Source of the DNA: Paenibacillus sp. Marseille-Q4541
GTDB taxonomy: Bacteria; Bacillota; Bacilli; Paenibacillales; Paenibacillaceae
DNA: 64,000 nt
Direction of reading: 5' to 3'
Assembly: GCF_018310695.1 (NCBI RefSeq)
Contig: NZ_JAGXCY010000019.1
Location: 30,643-94,642 of the forward strand
Part shown: positions 1-9,700 of the stretch, one piece after another
Layout of the letters: every line of letters begins with the position of its first letter
Position numbering within the stretch: position 1 is the first letter of the stretch
The notes under the pieces: generated by a model
The model's database searches: none
Seen by the model: only the letters and a program-made list of their open reading frames with translations
Told to the model about the DNA's origin: nothing
Made by a program: the position numbers and the translations under genes

Positions 1-1
1 C

Positions 2-466
2 GATGTGGGATGTTATCCGATCAGCGTGGCAAGGCTCCTCACAGGTCTAGAACCGGAAGCGGTTACAACGCAGGCTATCTTCTCAGAGAAGCACGGCGGA
101 GTCGATATGATGACCTCTGGATTTATTGAATTTCCAAATTCCATCTCTCTCATCTTTGACTGCGGCATGTGGGCTGCCTTCCGTAATCAAATGGAAGTAC
201 TCGGCACGGATGGGGTACTGAAAGTCCCTTCTGCTTTTGTTAGTGACCCGGACGGAGATTCTTCCTTCTATGTGGAAGGCAAACTGGGGAATAGAAGAGT
301 AGAAGTACCTAATGTAAATCATTATTCACTCATGGCTGATGATTTTGCAGCTGTCGTGCTGGATGGTGAAAAACCTAAATTTGCTCCACAAGATGCTATT
401 CAGAATATGAAAGTACTTGAGTCTGCCCTTCGCTCTGCCCGTAATCGGGAACGAATCGAACTATAA
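2..466 (+). CDS. Gfo/Idh/MocA-family oxidoreductase, C-terminal part (5' end outside window)
   Basis: The frame is open to the left edge, so only the last ~155 residues are present. It begins with the DVGCYPIS segment typical of the substrate/tetramerisation half of Gfo/Idh/MocA NAD(P)-dependent oxidoreductases, followed by the family's beta-sheet region and a C-terminal helix near NMKVLESALRSA. The Rossmann domain lies upstream of the window. The substrate is not predictable, though this family usually acts on sugars, inositols or similar polyols. It ends 14 bases before the aldo/keto reductase start, and the next gene's ribosome site begins inside its stop codon, so the two are probably one operon. 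Confidence 0.85.
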   Translation, partial: DVGCYPISVARLLTGLEPEAVTTQAIFSEKHGGVDMMTSGFIEFPNSISLIFDCGMWAAFRNQMEVLGTDGVLKVPSAFVSDPDGDSSFYVEGKLGNRRVEVPNVNHYSLMADDFAAVVLDGEKPKFAPQDAIQNMKVLESALRSARNRERIEL

Positions 467-480
467 GGAGGAAAATGAAA

Positions 481-1425
481 ATGGAAAAAATAACGATTGA
501 AGGATCAAGTAAACCCGTATCTCGTCTCATTAAAGGTACTGATTATTTCCGCCATGATAACTATGATCAAGTCGTGACCAACTTGAACGCCTTTCTTGCG
601 ATCGGTGGAAACACCATCGATACAGCTCATATTTATTGCGGAGGACAAAGCGAGGAAGTCATTGGGAAATACCTGAAAGAAATGAATAATCGCGATCAGA
701 TCGTTATTTTCACCAAAGGCGCTCATCCCGATCATACAGGAGCAAGAGTTAATAAAGCCGCAATTGATCATGACTTGTCCGTAAGTCTAGAACGACTTGG
801 TACAGATCATATCGAGCTATACGGCCTTCACCGTGATGACCCTTCCGTGCCCGTCGAACATATTATCGATGCACTCAATGAACATATCGAAGCTGGCCGA
901 ATCGGAGCAGCTGGCGCTTCGAACTGGACTTGGGAACGGATTCAAGAAGCGAATAACTATGCAAAGTCGAATGGGCTGAGAGGGTTTACCTTCAGCAGTC
1001 CTAATCTTAGTCTCGCCAAAGCGAAGGAAGCCTTCTGGCCAGGATGTATTTCTGTTGATGAAGCGACAAGTGAGTTTCATGAACAAAGCCAGATTCCGAT
1101 TCTATCCTGGTCTTCTCAGGCTCGCGGATTTTTCACAGGTCGCTTCACACCTGAAATTACCGATAACGAAGATTTGGTTCGGGTGTTCTATAGTGACGAA
1201 AACTGGGAACGTCTGCACCGGGCAGAAGAACTTGCTAAGACCAAAGGTGTGACTACGATCCAGATTGCACTAGCCTATGTGCTTAATCAAGCTTACCCTA
1301 CATGTGCGCTTATCGGTGCTCAGAATCCTGCTGAACTCAAGTCTTGCGAAGAAGGGGCTGAGATTAAGCTAACCCGGGATGAAGTGCAGTGGCTTGATCT
1401 TTCAGCAAAGTCTATTCACAAATAA
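481..1425 (+). CDS. Aldo/keto reductase
   Basis: NAD(P)H-dependent oxidoreductase of the aldo/keto reductase superfamily, a TIM barrel of about 314 residues. Visible family features are the N-terminal cofactor strand followed by NTIDTAHIYCGGQSE, containing catalytic Asp and Tyr, then the catalytic-Lys strand (VIFTKG) and the His strand (ELYGLHRDD). A C-terminal cofactor segment follows near LIGAQNPAEL. I choose the ATG at 481 because GGAGG at 467-471 sits 9 bases before it; the ATG at 475 would leave only 3. It is translationally close to the preceding Gfo/Idh/MocA gene, which suggests a joint role in sugar or polyol oxidation. The exact substrate is unknown. Confidence 0.9.
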   Translation: MEKITIEGSSKPVSRLIKGTDYFRHDNYDQVVTNLNAFLAIGGNTIDTAHIYCGGQSEEVIGKYLKEMNNRDQIVIFTKGAHPDHTGARVNKAAIDHDLSVSLERLGTDHIELYGLHRDDPSVPVEHIIDALNEHIEAGRIGAAGASNWTWERIQEANNYAKSNGLRGFTFSSPNLSLAKAKEAFWPGCISVDEATSEFHEQSQIPILSWSSQARGFFTGRFTPEITDNEDLVRVFYSDENWERLHRAEELAKTKGVTTIQIALAYVLNQAYPTCALIGAQNPAELKSCEEGAEIKLTRDEVQWLDLSAKSIHK

Positions 1426-1427
1426 AA

Positions 1428-1475
1428 GAAATGACAGAAGATCCTTCACTGGGGTGAAGGGTCTTCTGTCATTTC
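1428..1475. terminator. Bidirectional intrinsic terminator
   Basis: A 22-bp stem (1428-1449 with 1454-1475), one G-U pair and a four-base loop. It lies between the convergent aldo/keto reductase and crtO genes. The crtO stop codon at 1446 lies within it. Confidence 0.85.
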
Positions 1476-1970
1476 GCTAGTATTTTTAGTGAGCAAGGCT
1501 TCCCCTCTTCGCTGCAGAATACGAACAATACGTGCCCGGTTATATCGGAGTGACAGAATACAAGGCGCATTCGCTGCGATTGCATATCCCATCATAACCC
1601 AAGCAACGACGGGCAAATTCCATAGAAAAAATAAAGGGACTGGCCATATGGATACGTAATGACACCATTCCCCTCTCCACGCCTCCAGCTGGTATTTCCG
1701 AAGATAATCGGTGTCATTTTGCTGTATATGACTTTTCCTGAAATCCTGTCCTAGAAAAGCAGCTCCATCTGGTAAGTGGTTTTTCCAGCGTTTAATATGC
1801 AGGATACGATCATAAAATATAAGCTCTCTTTTGGAAGCTGTATATTGGAGACCTTCAAACCACCGATCAGGTAATCTACTAAAAAAGTAAGAAATGCTCA
1901 GATGGATCAATAACCACATCATAATATTAACACTGACGGTAACGAATATAGACCATTCCCAGATAGGCAT
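1446..1970 (-). CDS. crtO: Glycosyl-4,4'-diaponeurosporenoate acyltransferase-like protein (CrtO)
   Basis: A 174-residue membrane protein resembling staphylococcal CrtO, which adds a fatty acyl group to the sugar of glycosyl-diaponeurosporenoate, the last step of staphyloxanthin-type C30 carotenoid synthesis. Family landmarks are a hydrophobic N-terminal segment, the RWKNHLPDG motif, the EAWRGEWCH stretch, a second hydrophobic region and a C-terminal YNRARI segment. AGGAG lies seven bases before the ATG at 1970. It follows crtQ by 58 bases on the same strand and is probably cotranscribed. The identification rests on motif order plus the crtQ/crtP neighbourhood. The acyl donor and glycolipid product are inferred. 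Confidence 0.85.
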   Translation of the reverse strand: MPIWEWSIFVTVSVNIMMWLLIHLSISYFFSRLPDRWFEGLQYTASKRELIFYDRILHIKRWKNHLPDGAAFLGQDFRKSHIQQNDTDYLRKYQLEAWRGEWCHYVSIWPVPLFFLWNLPVVAWVMMGYAIAANAPCILSLRYNRARIVRILQRRGEALLTKNTSEMTEDPSPQ

Positions 1971-2028
1971 TCGCCTACTCCTCTCTCATTCTTATATTTA
2001 TCGATGAATCGAATAAATGTTAAATCTA

Positions 2029-3135
2029 TTACATTTCATCTTCCGTTTGACGATGCAGCTCAATCTCTCTGCCCTTCCACTTCACCTTTTTGTTCACGAA
2101 CGTCATGAGTAATGACCCTGCAAACAAGAAAAGAAAAAACAGCAAAGGTAGCGGATAAAAGGCCCAGCTCCACCACCGAAAATTACCTACTCTACGTAGT
2201 AAAACGGCTAGCTGCAGAGAATAAAGAACGTAAATGACGGCTCCAGCTACCAACGTTCCTGCACTCAAAGAATGTATGAAATAAGTACACACCGTAGTCA
2301 GTCCCATAATCCAGATAATCACAGGTAATAGTCTAGTAAGGCGAGTAGCGGCGGCTCCTGATGCCATACTTTTACTCCACCCTTTCCACAACGAGTTCCA
2401 CCCGGAAGGATACATTCGGAAAAATACGGCTGATGTCCCGATATAATTACGAACCAGGTATCCCGACTTCGCAAAGCAAATCCCTAATGCATGATGGTCC
2501 AGAATTTCACCTTTTACCCGTTCGTGTCCCCCGCTCTCTTTATATGATTCTCTGCTGCAAACGATGCAAGGACCAAATGCTCCTGTCCCATCGATGCCAC
2601 TACCCACGGATGCCGAAACGATTACATTAAAGAATGCAGACCATTGCTCGTATGAGCATCTCATCAGATGGTAAGGCTGCACGGAGAGCAGTCCATCGGT
2701 ATAACGAGACATTACGATTTCAAGTCCCTTCGGACTAAGAGTTATATCCGCGTCTAAAAAAACGAAAACATCCCCTTTAGCCAATTCCGCTCCTTTGGCA
2801 CAGGCATGACTTTTACCGAGCCATCCTGAAGGTAATGCCCCCGGATCTACTACTTTTGCCTGAAACGATGCAGCCACTTCGGCTGTGCGATCCGTTGATC
2901 CATCATTTACGACGATGATCTCAACAGGTTGAAAAGTTTGTTGCTTTAACGAACGGAGTAAAGCAGCAATGTTATGTTCCTCGTTTCGAGCTGGAATGAT
3001 GATACTAACCGAAGTCAATATCTTCGAATCTTCTTTCCTTGGACTACTACGCTTTAACGAGTATGACAAAGGCTTCATTCCACTCAGTAATATCCATCCG
3101 GAAATCCATCCAGCAATGATCCACACGTATGTCAT
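2029..3135 (-). CDS. crtQ: 4,4'-diaponeurosporenoate glycosyltransferase-like (CrtQ)
   Basis: Family 2 glycosyltransferase with an N-terminal membrane segment and two or three C-terminal ones, resembling CrtQ, which glycosylates the carotenoid carboxylate. Motifs are IIIPARNEEHNI, VNDGSTDRT, GKSHACAKGA, FLDADIT, LLSVQPYH and a C-terminal VKWKGREI. I prefer the ATG at 3135, which has GAGGA at 3143-3147 and a seven-base spacer, over an upstream TTG at 3198 with no ribosome site; this gives 368 residues. It is divergent from crtP and upstream of crtO. The dehydrosqualene synthase and desaturase genes (crtM, crtN) needed to make the substrate are not in this window. Confidence 0.88.
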   Translation of the reverse strand: MTYVWIIAGWISGWILLSGMKPLSYSLKRSSPRKEDSKILTSVSIIIPARNEEHNIAALLRSLKQQTFQPVEIIVVNDGSTDRTAEVAASFQAKVVDPGALPSGWLGKSHACAKGAELAKGDVFVFLDADITLSPKGLEIVMSRYTDGLLSVQPYHLMRCSYEQWSAFFNVIVSASVGSGIDGTGAFGPCIVCSRESYKESGGHERVKGEILDHHALGICFAKSGYLVRNYIGTSAVFFRMYPSGWNSLWKGWSKSMASGAAATRLTRLLPVIIWIMGLTTVCTYFIHSLSAGTLVAGAVIYVLYSLQLAVLLRRVGNFRWWSWAFYPLPLLFFLFLFAGSLLMTFVNKKVKWKGREIELHRQTEDEM

Positions 3136-3201
3136 TCTAATGTCCTCTATTCTAAGGAAAAGCCCTGAAATTAGTTTAATCTCTGAAAAATTCGGCAAGG
3201 C

Positions 3202-3316
3202 TGAGACTTGATATCGGGTAATAGCAACATTATGAACCTGAGCCGATGTGATTTATACAAAAAAACATACAAATCAAGTCTCACGTATAGCCAATAATCA
3301 ATCAGTTACTTGATAT
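3202..3316. promoter_or_regulatory. Divergent crtQ/crtP promoter region with repeated ACTTGAT elements
   Basis: TGAGACTTGAT at 3202-3212 is perfectly inverted at 3273-3283, and ACTTGATAT recurs as a direct repeat at 3206-3214 and 3308-3316. A sigma-A-like promoter toward crtP can be read as TTGATA (3209-3214), a 17-base spacer and TATGAA. The first arm therefore overlaps a possible -35 box. The regulator is unknown; an operator is inferred from the symmetry and position between the divergent genes. Confidence 0.5.
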
Positions 3317-3338
3317 TTTAGAAAGGGTGCAATCGTTT

Positions 3339-4859
3339 ATGAGCAAAAAAGTAATCGTCATTGGAGGCGGTCTTGGCGGATTATCATGTGCCATGCGTCT
3401 TGCTGCAGATGGTCACGATGTAGAAGTCCTTGAAAAAAATGAACGTGCCGGCGGGAAACTGAATATACGTTCGGGACAAGGTTATTCTTTTGACACGGGG
3501 CCTTCCATCCTCACCATGCCTTGGGTACTTGAACAACTGTTTGAAAGTACGGGGAGACGACTCGAAGATTATATGACACTTGTTCGTGTGGAACCCCAAT
3601 GGAGAACTTTTTTTGAAGATGGTGTGTCCATTGATGTGACCAGTGATCTTCCAAAAATGATATCCATCATTCGTGAAATTTCAGAGGAAGATGCAAAAGG
3701 ATTTTTAAAATACTTGCAATACTGTCAGAAGCTCTATGACCTAAACCGAAACAGCATTTACAGTAAAAGTTTATCTGGACTCGATGAGCTTCGCGCAATG
3801 CATACAATTAAAGAACTGCTGGCTATGGATCCGCTTCGTACGATGTCGCAGAGCACATCAAAATACTTAAAAGACAAACACTTGCGCCAGCTGTTCAACT
3901 TTTTCATCATGTATATTGGTTCCTCTCCCTATCATGCACCGGCCGTTCTTTCACAGCTTGTCTATGTACAGCTCGGACTCGGCATTTATTATGTAAAAGG
4001 CGGAATGTACAACATTGCAAAAGGGATGCTGCGCGCACTCGAAGAACAAGGAGTCCGTGTGCGGACCAATGCGAAGGTCTCACGTATTAACACCAAAGGT
4101 CAAACAGCCACAGGCGTAACACTGGAAGACGGTACAATCATTGAAGCAGATCTTGTTGTATCTAATCTGGAAGCGATTCCTACCTACCATTCGTTACTTA
4201 AGGATCAGAATGGAGCCGTAGGTACAGCCAAAAAACTGAACAAATATGCTCCAACGGTTTCAGGACTTGTCCTCCTGCTGGGAGTAGATAAGACCTATGA
4301 ACAACTGCTACATCACAATTTCTTCTTCTCTCGTGACCCGGAAAAAGAATTCCATGATATGTTTAACAAAGGGATTCCGTCAGATGATCCGACCGTATAT
4401 ATCGGTGTATCCAGTAAGTCGGACGAAACACAGGCTCCGCAAGGTAAGGAGAATCTATTCGTGCTTACCCATGTGCCGCCACTCAAGCCGGGCAAGAGCT
4501 GGGAGTCCTATAAAGACGATTACCGTGAACTTGTGCTTGGCAAGCTGGAACGGATGGGGCTTACCGATATTCGTGAGCATATCGAATATGAATACACGTT
4601 TATTCCTGACGATCTTCAGCAACTATACGGCGCAAACGGGGGTTCCATCTATGGAGTCACGACAGACCGCAAAATGAATGGCGGCTTTAAAATCCCGAGT
4701 AAAAGCGAGCTTATAAACAATCTTTATTTTGTGGGAGGATCGACGCATCCAGGAGGTGGTGTTCCAATGGTTACATTGTCCGGGCAGCTCACCGCCGATC
4801 TCATCAAAGAAAACAGCAAGAAAGCTGTGAAATCTAGCAAAGTAAAAAAATCAGTATAA
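3339..4859 (+). CDS. crtP: 4,4'-diaponeurosporene/diapolycopene oxygenase (CrtP/CrtNb type)
   Basis: FAD-dependent carotenoid oxidase of the phytoene-desaturase superfamily, about 506 residues. It has the N-terminal dinucleotide motif VIVIGGGLGGLS and the C-terminal NLYFVGGSTHPGGGVPMVTLSG motif. Several internal blocks match CrtP more closely than the desaturase CrtN: GPSILTMPW, YIGSSPYHAPAVLS, HHNFFFS and MGLTDIREHIEYE. CrtP-type enzymes oxidise the terminal methyl of C30 carotenes toward the aldehyde or acid that CrtQ then glycosylates. The ATG at 3339 follows AAAGGGTG with suitable spacing and is preferred to the GTG at 3327. It is transcribed away from crtQ-crtO. Fine specificity is inferred. 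Confidence 0.88.
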   Translation: MSKKVIVIGGGLGGLSCAMRLAADGHDVEVLEKNERAGGKLNIRSGQGYSFDTGPSILTMPWVLEQLFESTGRRLEDYMTLVRVEPQWRTFFEDGVSIDVTSDLPKMISIIREISEEDAKGFLKYLQYCQKLYDLNRNSIYSKSLSGLDELRAMHTIKELLAMDPLRTMSQSTSKYLKDKHLRQLFNFFIMYIGSSPYHAPAVLSQLVYVQLGLGIYYVKGGMYNIAKGMLRALEEQGVRVRTNAKVSRINTKGQTATGVTLEDGTIIEADLVVSNLEAIPTYHSLLKDQNGAVGTAKKLNKYAPTVSGLVLLLGVDKTYEQLLHHNFFFSRDPEKEFHDMFNKGIPSDDPTVYIGVSSKSDETQAPQGKENLFVLTHVPPLKPGKSWESYKDDYRELVLGKLERMGLTDIREHIEYEYTFIPDDLQQLYGANGGSIYGVTTDRKMNGGFKIPSKSELINNLYFVGGSTHPGGGVPMVTLSGQLTADLIKENSKKAVKSSKVKKSV

Positions 4860-4887
4860 GCTTATCTCCTTAGCATGTAGCAATAAT

Positions 4888-4925
4888 GGCATGGTTCCTC
4901 TCAAAATAGGACTGTGCCTTTTTTT
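4888..4925 (+). terminator. Intrinsic terminator after crtP
   Basis: An imperfect GGCA...TGCC hairpin with wobble pairs and an inner CCT/AGG, followed by seven T residues. Confidence 0.7.
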
Positions 4926-5040
4926 ATGATGAAATCCACAGGTGGTTCCTATAAATAAAAAAATGGGGATGTGCGGAGCAATCTATACCCGCCCAGCATA
5001 TGGTGAGAAATAACAACACCCCGAAGTGGAGGACAACAGC

Positions 5041-5760
5041 ATGAAAAAAGACCCCGTTTTGCAGTCACCGAATCTAAATTTGAGCGCTGATTCAAATAAA
5101 AAGGTCAATTATAAACGTGATGCTCATAATTATATCACTCAGGTTTTTGAAGAGCAGTTGCCCGCTATCAAAACCGGATTATTCAATGTTCATATGAACA
5201 AAGGTTTTATTATCCAGCCACACTGGCATACCAATGTAAATGAACTTGTGTTTGTCATCAGCGGAGAGGTCGTCACTTCCGTCTTTGACCCGTTTACCCA
5301 GAAACTCATGTCCTACCGCTTAAAACCAGGGCAAGTATCCATGTTACCACTCGGGTGGTTTCACTGGATTGTAGCCATGAAAGAAGATACTCATGTTCTT
5401 ACCATCTTTGATGAAGCAACTCCAGATATCGTGTATGGTTCTGATTTCCTTCGTTTTACGCCAAAAGAGATTATGAACCTCGCTTATTGCGTGGATGAGG
5501 AGAAATATGCTGCCGCAGTAGCACCCATTCAGGAATCTATTATTCTAGGTCCTCCTCCAGGATGTAAGAAACGGAATGAATCCGCTACTGTTTCGTCAGA
5601 AACGCTTTCTTCTACCATTCCTGCACAGCAATTCTACGTACCTCAAGGAGTCAGTCCATCTCCTCAAGGATATTCTACGGATGGATATGAGTGGAACCAA
5701 GCCCATCCGTTTAACTACTATTATTCGCAACGATCCTTTGATCCTAACAAATCGTATTAA
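5041..5760 (+). CDS. Cupin domain protein (germin/oxalate-decarboxylase-like)
   Basis: A single-domain cupin of about 239 residues. Cupin motif 1 is visible as PHWHTNVNELVFVISGE (His, His and Glu metal ligands) and motif 2 as GQVSMLPLGWFHWI (the last His ligand). The order and spacing resemble germin-like or half-oxalate-decarboxylase proteins, but a second cupin domain is absent. The last ~50 residues are Ser/Pro/Tyr/Gln-rich and look disordered. There is no signal peptide. The ATG at 5041 follows TGGAGGA at 5027-5033, so the earlier GTG at 5026 is inside the ribosome site. Enzymatic activity is not predictable; a metal-binding stress or spore role is possible but unsupported here. Confidence 0.8.
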   Translation: MKKDPVLQSPNLNLSADSNKKVNYKRDAHNYITQVFEEQLPAIKTGLFNVHMNKGFIIQPHWHTNVNELVFVISGEVVTSVFDPFTQKLMSYRLKPGQVSMLPLGWFHWIVAMKEDTHVLTIFDEATPDIVYGSDFLRFTPKEIMNLAYCVDEEKYAAAVAPIQESIILGPPPGCKKRNESATVSSETLSSTIPAQQFYVPQGVSPSPQGYSTDGYEWNQAHPFNYYYSQRSFDPNKSY

Positions 5761-5777
5761 TAAGTAAATAAAAAACT

Positions 5778-5823
5778 GCCCCGTTGTCATATCTCGTTTG
5801 ATATGCAGAAACGGGGCTTTTTT
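5778..5823 (+). terminator. Intrinsic terminator after the cupin gene
   Basis: GCCCCGTT (5778-5785) pairs with AACGGGGC (5810-5817), followed by a run of T residues. Confidence 0.85.
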
Positions 5824-5965
5824 ATGAATTACATATCTACTTCAAAGGGGAATATTTAATTATAATCGTGTTATCTATAGAACTAATGGTGGATCCTAAT
5901 GTTTAATAGGGTTTAGATCTGGTATGATCAGGACAAGAATTACACCTAAGGAGCTGACAAATGAT

Positions 5966-6703
5966 ATGAAACAAAACAAATATGATGATCCTTCCTTTTT
6001 TGAACAATACAGCCAAATGTCTCGCTCAAAGCATGGATTAGATGCAGCAGGAGAATGGTCCATTTTGAAAGCAATGTTGCCGAACTTACAAGATGCTGAT
6101 GTCCTTGACCTTGGATGCGGGTATGGTTGGCACTGCCGGTATGCAAGAGAACATGGAGCCAAATCTGTGATAGGGATCGATATTTCGGATCGAATGCTGG
6201 ATAAGGCAAAAGAGATGACGAAAGATTCTGCAATTCGTTACGAACGTGTCGCGATTGAGGATGCAACCTTTGATGCAGGACAGTTTGACGTTGTTCTGAG
6301 TTCCCTTGCACTTCACTACATAGAAGACTTCAGCAGTGCTGCGCAAAAAATAAACGAGTTCCTCGCACCAAATGGACACTTTGTTTTTTCTGTAGAGCAT
6401 CCTATGTTCACCTCCTTGCCTGCTCAAGATTGGCATTATAATACGGAAGGTGAAAAACTGCACTGGCCGATTGATCGATATCATGAAGAAGGATTACGCG
6501 AAGCAAATTTTCTAGGTCATGAGGTTGAGAAATATCACCGGACTCTATCCACCTATGTGAATACACTCATTGCCTCAGGTTTTGAAATTACTAATATGTC
6601 TGAGCTTAAACCTACAGAACAAATGCTTCAGGATAATCCGGCTTATTATGAAGAAATAAGACGCCCTATGTTTCTGCTCATGTCTGCTGTGAAAAAATCA
6701 TAA
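5966..6703 (+). CDS. Class I SAM-dependent methyltransferase
   Basis: Rossmann-fold methyltransferase of about 245 residues. Motif I is VLDLGCGYGWH near residues 46-56, the acidic end of strand 2 is GIDISDRML, and FDVVLSSLALHYIEDF corresponds to motifs IV/V. These features place it with UbiE/Ubi-G-like small-molecule methyltransferases, but no substrate can be named. I start at the ATG at 5966, where similarity to family N-termini (a FFEQYSQM-type helix) begins. AAGGAG at 5948-5953 is somewhat distant (12 bases). It stands alone between two terminators, so it is probably monocistronic. Confidence 0.85.
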   Translation: MKQNKYDDPSFFEQYSQMSRSKHGLDAAGEWSILKAMLPNLQDADVLDLGCGYGWHCRYAREHGAKSVIGIDISDRMLDKAKEMTKDSAIRYERVAIEDATFDAGQFDVVLSSLALHYIEDFSSAAQKINEFLAPNGHFVFSVEHPMFTSLPAQDWHYNTEGEKLHWPIDRYHEEGLREANFLGHEVEKYHRTLSTYVNTLIASGFEITNMSELKPTEQMLQDNPAYYEEIRRPMFLLMSAVKKS

Positions 6704-6725
6704 TTCGTTATTCAAAAATTGTATA

Positions 6726-6764
6726 AAAAGAAAGCAGGTGTTGTGATCACCTGCTTTCTTTTTT
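6726..6764. terminator. Intrinsic terminator, possibly bidirectional
   Basis: AAAGAAAGCAGGTG pairs with CACCTGCTTTCTTT around a seven-base loop. There is a T run on the plus strand and an A-rich left flank. It separates the methyltransferase gene from the convergent polysaccharide lyase gene. Confidence 0.85.
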
Positions 6765-6796
6765 AAGTTAGAGAAAAACGCCAGTTAAGAATTTTT

Positions 6797-9700
6797 TTAG
6801 TTAAATCCAGAAGATGCCGAAGGATCATACTTTAGCGATACGGAATGTGAACGCCCTGCAGTTCCTTTCGTATCCACACGCACTTTTAAAAACGGCGCGG
6901 TTTGGAGCACTGTAACGGAAGGATCTCTTTGTATTTCACCTGTTATTTTTCTGTCGATACTCATAATAACCGCATCTTGCTGCTGTGTTGGATCCGATAC
7001 TGCAAGTGTCAGCTCCCCATTTTTCTCTTCCCACATCACAGATGCTGGCTGTTCCGTACGAATCATCGCGGAAGCTCCTGCTTGCCAGAATTGGTAAGCC
7101 CGGATCCCCAGTTTTTTCTCGTACACAGCATGAACGATGTTATTGTGCGCTATAATTTCGACATCCGGTTGTCTGCTATAGTCGGCAGTTTCCTCTGAGC
7201 TTTTGTTAGGCAGCAATACATAAGAATAACTCGCCCCACTTGGCATATTTCCATGGTCAAAAGCTAGACTTACGTAATTACGAGTAATTGATGATGTACT
7301 CCCCCCAGCATTCACCTGACTCCACGAACCTGTTCTCGCTTCACGTTTGCCAACAATAGTAGATGTATCTGGAAAGTAAAAACCGGTATCATTGCCTGTT
7401 ATATTTCCTTGAAGGTGAGCCCAGCTTACCTTATTCAAAGATTCACTCCAACCTAATGCAGATGATTTCTTCACTCCATTGACAATAAGGGTACCCGCTC
7501 CTGCTTCACTGATCTGACGATTTTCCACAATCGTTTCTACTTTTCGGTTATCTGTACTCTTAATATCACTGCCTAGTGCTACAATCTCATCATCAAACAT
7601 AAACCATGATTTTCTTCCCTCAAGGGTGCTGCCTGTACTTTTCGATAGTGAAAATTCCATGCCGTTAGATCCGTACAAATTATTCAGGGAAGTTCCTCCA
7701 ACCCAGGTTTTTGTATTATAATAGGAAGCCCAGTCCTTAGGTGCAGGAGCATATCCGTCCGTAGTTGTGCCAGGAAGTCTATACATATCTACAGTTGGCC
7801 AGTACATATTACTGTACTGCGTAAGATCCTCATTATACAAGCTGGTCATACCGATCCCGGTATACCATCCCTTTTTATTTTCCCCATTTCCATATTCAAA
7901 GGCAGAAATTCGATTCGAAAACAGAGAGAGTCCAAAAGCAAAAGTTGGCCTAATCAGGACAGCTCTATCCATTCCAGCAAAGTTCTGGTGTTTCGTTATT
8001 GCTCCGCGTGGAACTACCGTAGAATCGCTCATCACATTCTTAATCAAGTTCATTTCGTATAATGGCATATTGGCATAATAATTAGAAAAGGAAAGATCTG
8101 TCTGTACCCATTCTTTCACCATACTTCGCATCTTCGACGCTTCTTGTACAGGTGCTCCTTCAGCAAGTCTTGCGATCGTCCGAATAATCGCTCGTCCCGT
8201 CAGATGGTCTGAGTCGTTTTCCCGAGAAATACTCCTTCCCTTCACCATGTCCATCATGGCCCCTTTATAGATAAGAGGTTCAAAGGAGTCACTCACCCAG
8301 CGATACACGTTACTTACATTCGGATCGTCTATGTCCCACTTCGAATCTTTAAGGAGGTATAACAAGTCAGCCATTCTACCAAGGAGGACAGAACCATAAG
8401 CCCCCGTATACGCGATATTTGCGTGCTGAACGAGCGAACCATCTTCGTAGATGCCGTCTCCTTTCGTAACATATTGAAATTCACCTGACATCGAGTTGCG
8501 CCCTTGTAATACTTTGAATTCATCTTTGCCAACCGCACCCCGAAGGACTACGACTAGCGCTTTATCCAGTAAATTAGCACCTGTCTCTGTCACACTTGCA
8601 TTTTGGACTCTTTTCTTCGGATCAGGAACAAAGGTATCAATCACATTCAAGTAAGTGCTTCGCTGCTCTATAGAAAGTTCATCATATAGAAGCACTAAGA
8701 TATCCATATAAGCTTGCGGTGAACCAATTTCGAAATCCCACCAGTTTCCGGTGATCGGTTTGCCCTCATTGTATTGGTACTTATGCATCCATGCCATTCC
8801 AGCTATCACTGCATCTTTCAGTCTCGGATCTTTATGAAGCGTGCTCGTCTCCATTTCATATACCAAGGACATTTCTCTCAGCCTGCCATAAGCGGTCGAA
8901 ATGGTGGCTGAATTCGTGTTTGTCTGATTGATCAAGCCATCCCACAAACTGTTTGCCTGAATATCTGTATGAATGGTATCCAAATACCCCGTCCCTTGAG
9001 AATTCGAGACACGTTCGGACAATTGCTGGATATAAGCCGTTATGTCAGGGTCCGCTGTATTCATTCCGCTTCCACCCATTAATTTTTGATACCAGTGATT
9101 TCTTATTTCATCATAAGCTGCATTATTCTCGGGAGATTCTGGTAGTTGTACTAAGTTCAGCATGTCAAACCAAGCCGTCCCGGTTCCTGTTTCGAAAAAT
9201 GGTTCTATCCGAACATACTTCGCATCTCCAGGGACGTTTAACAAGATTTCACGTAAACTCCATTCATTCGTTCCTTGCATTTTCACTGTAGCGGGTCCAT
9301 CGCCTACCTTGATATCCTGAGTACTTCCGTTCACTCCTTTCAACTGTTTATAGTATTGTGTTCTCACGAAAACACCGCCCCCAGAGACAACATCCTTCGT
9401 CTTAATCCAGGCGCTTAATTGATACTTCCCCCCTCCGTTAACAGCTACATTTGTGGTCAGTCCAGTCCGTGCTGAAGCCTGATGATGAATTTGGACAGCT
9501 TTGTTTCCTGAATAATAGACATCCGTTGTCACAGATGCAAGCCCTTGTCCGCTCGCAAGCCAAACGCCCCAACCTTCTGGTTGAATGCCATTTTGCCATG
9601 TTCCTCCTGAAGAATTCACCTTTTCAAAATCTCCATTGGGAAGCAAATTCCCTTCTGCATTCACTTTCATTTTGTCGCCATTTGAATCCTGGAAAGGCTC

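Noticed and set aside
3339..4859. Assignment as the desaturase CrtN
   Set aside because: Sequence blocks such as HHNFFFS, YIGSSPYHAPAVLS and the C-terminal GGSTHPGGG context agree with CrtP-type oxidases, and the neighbours act after that step.
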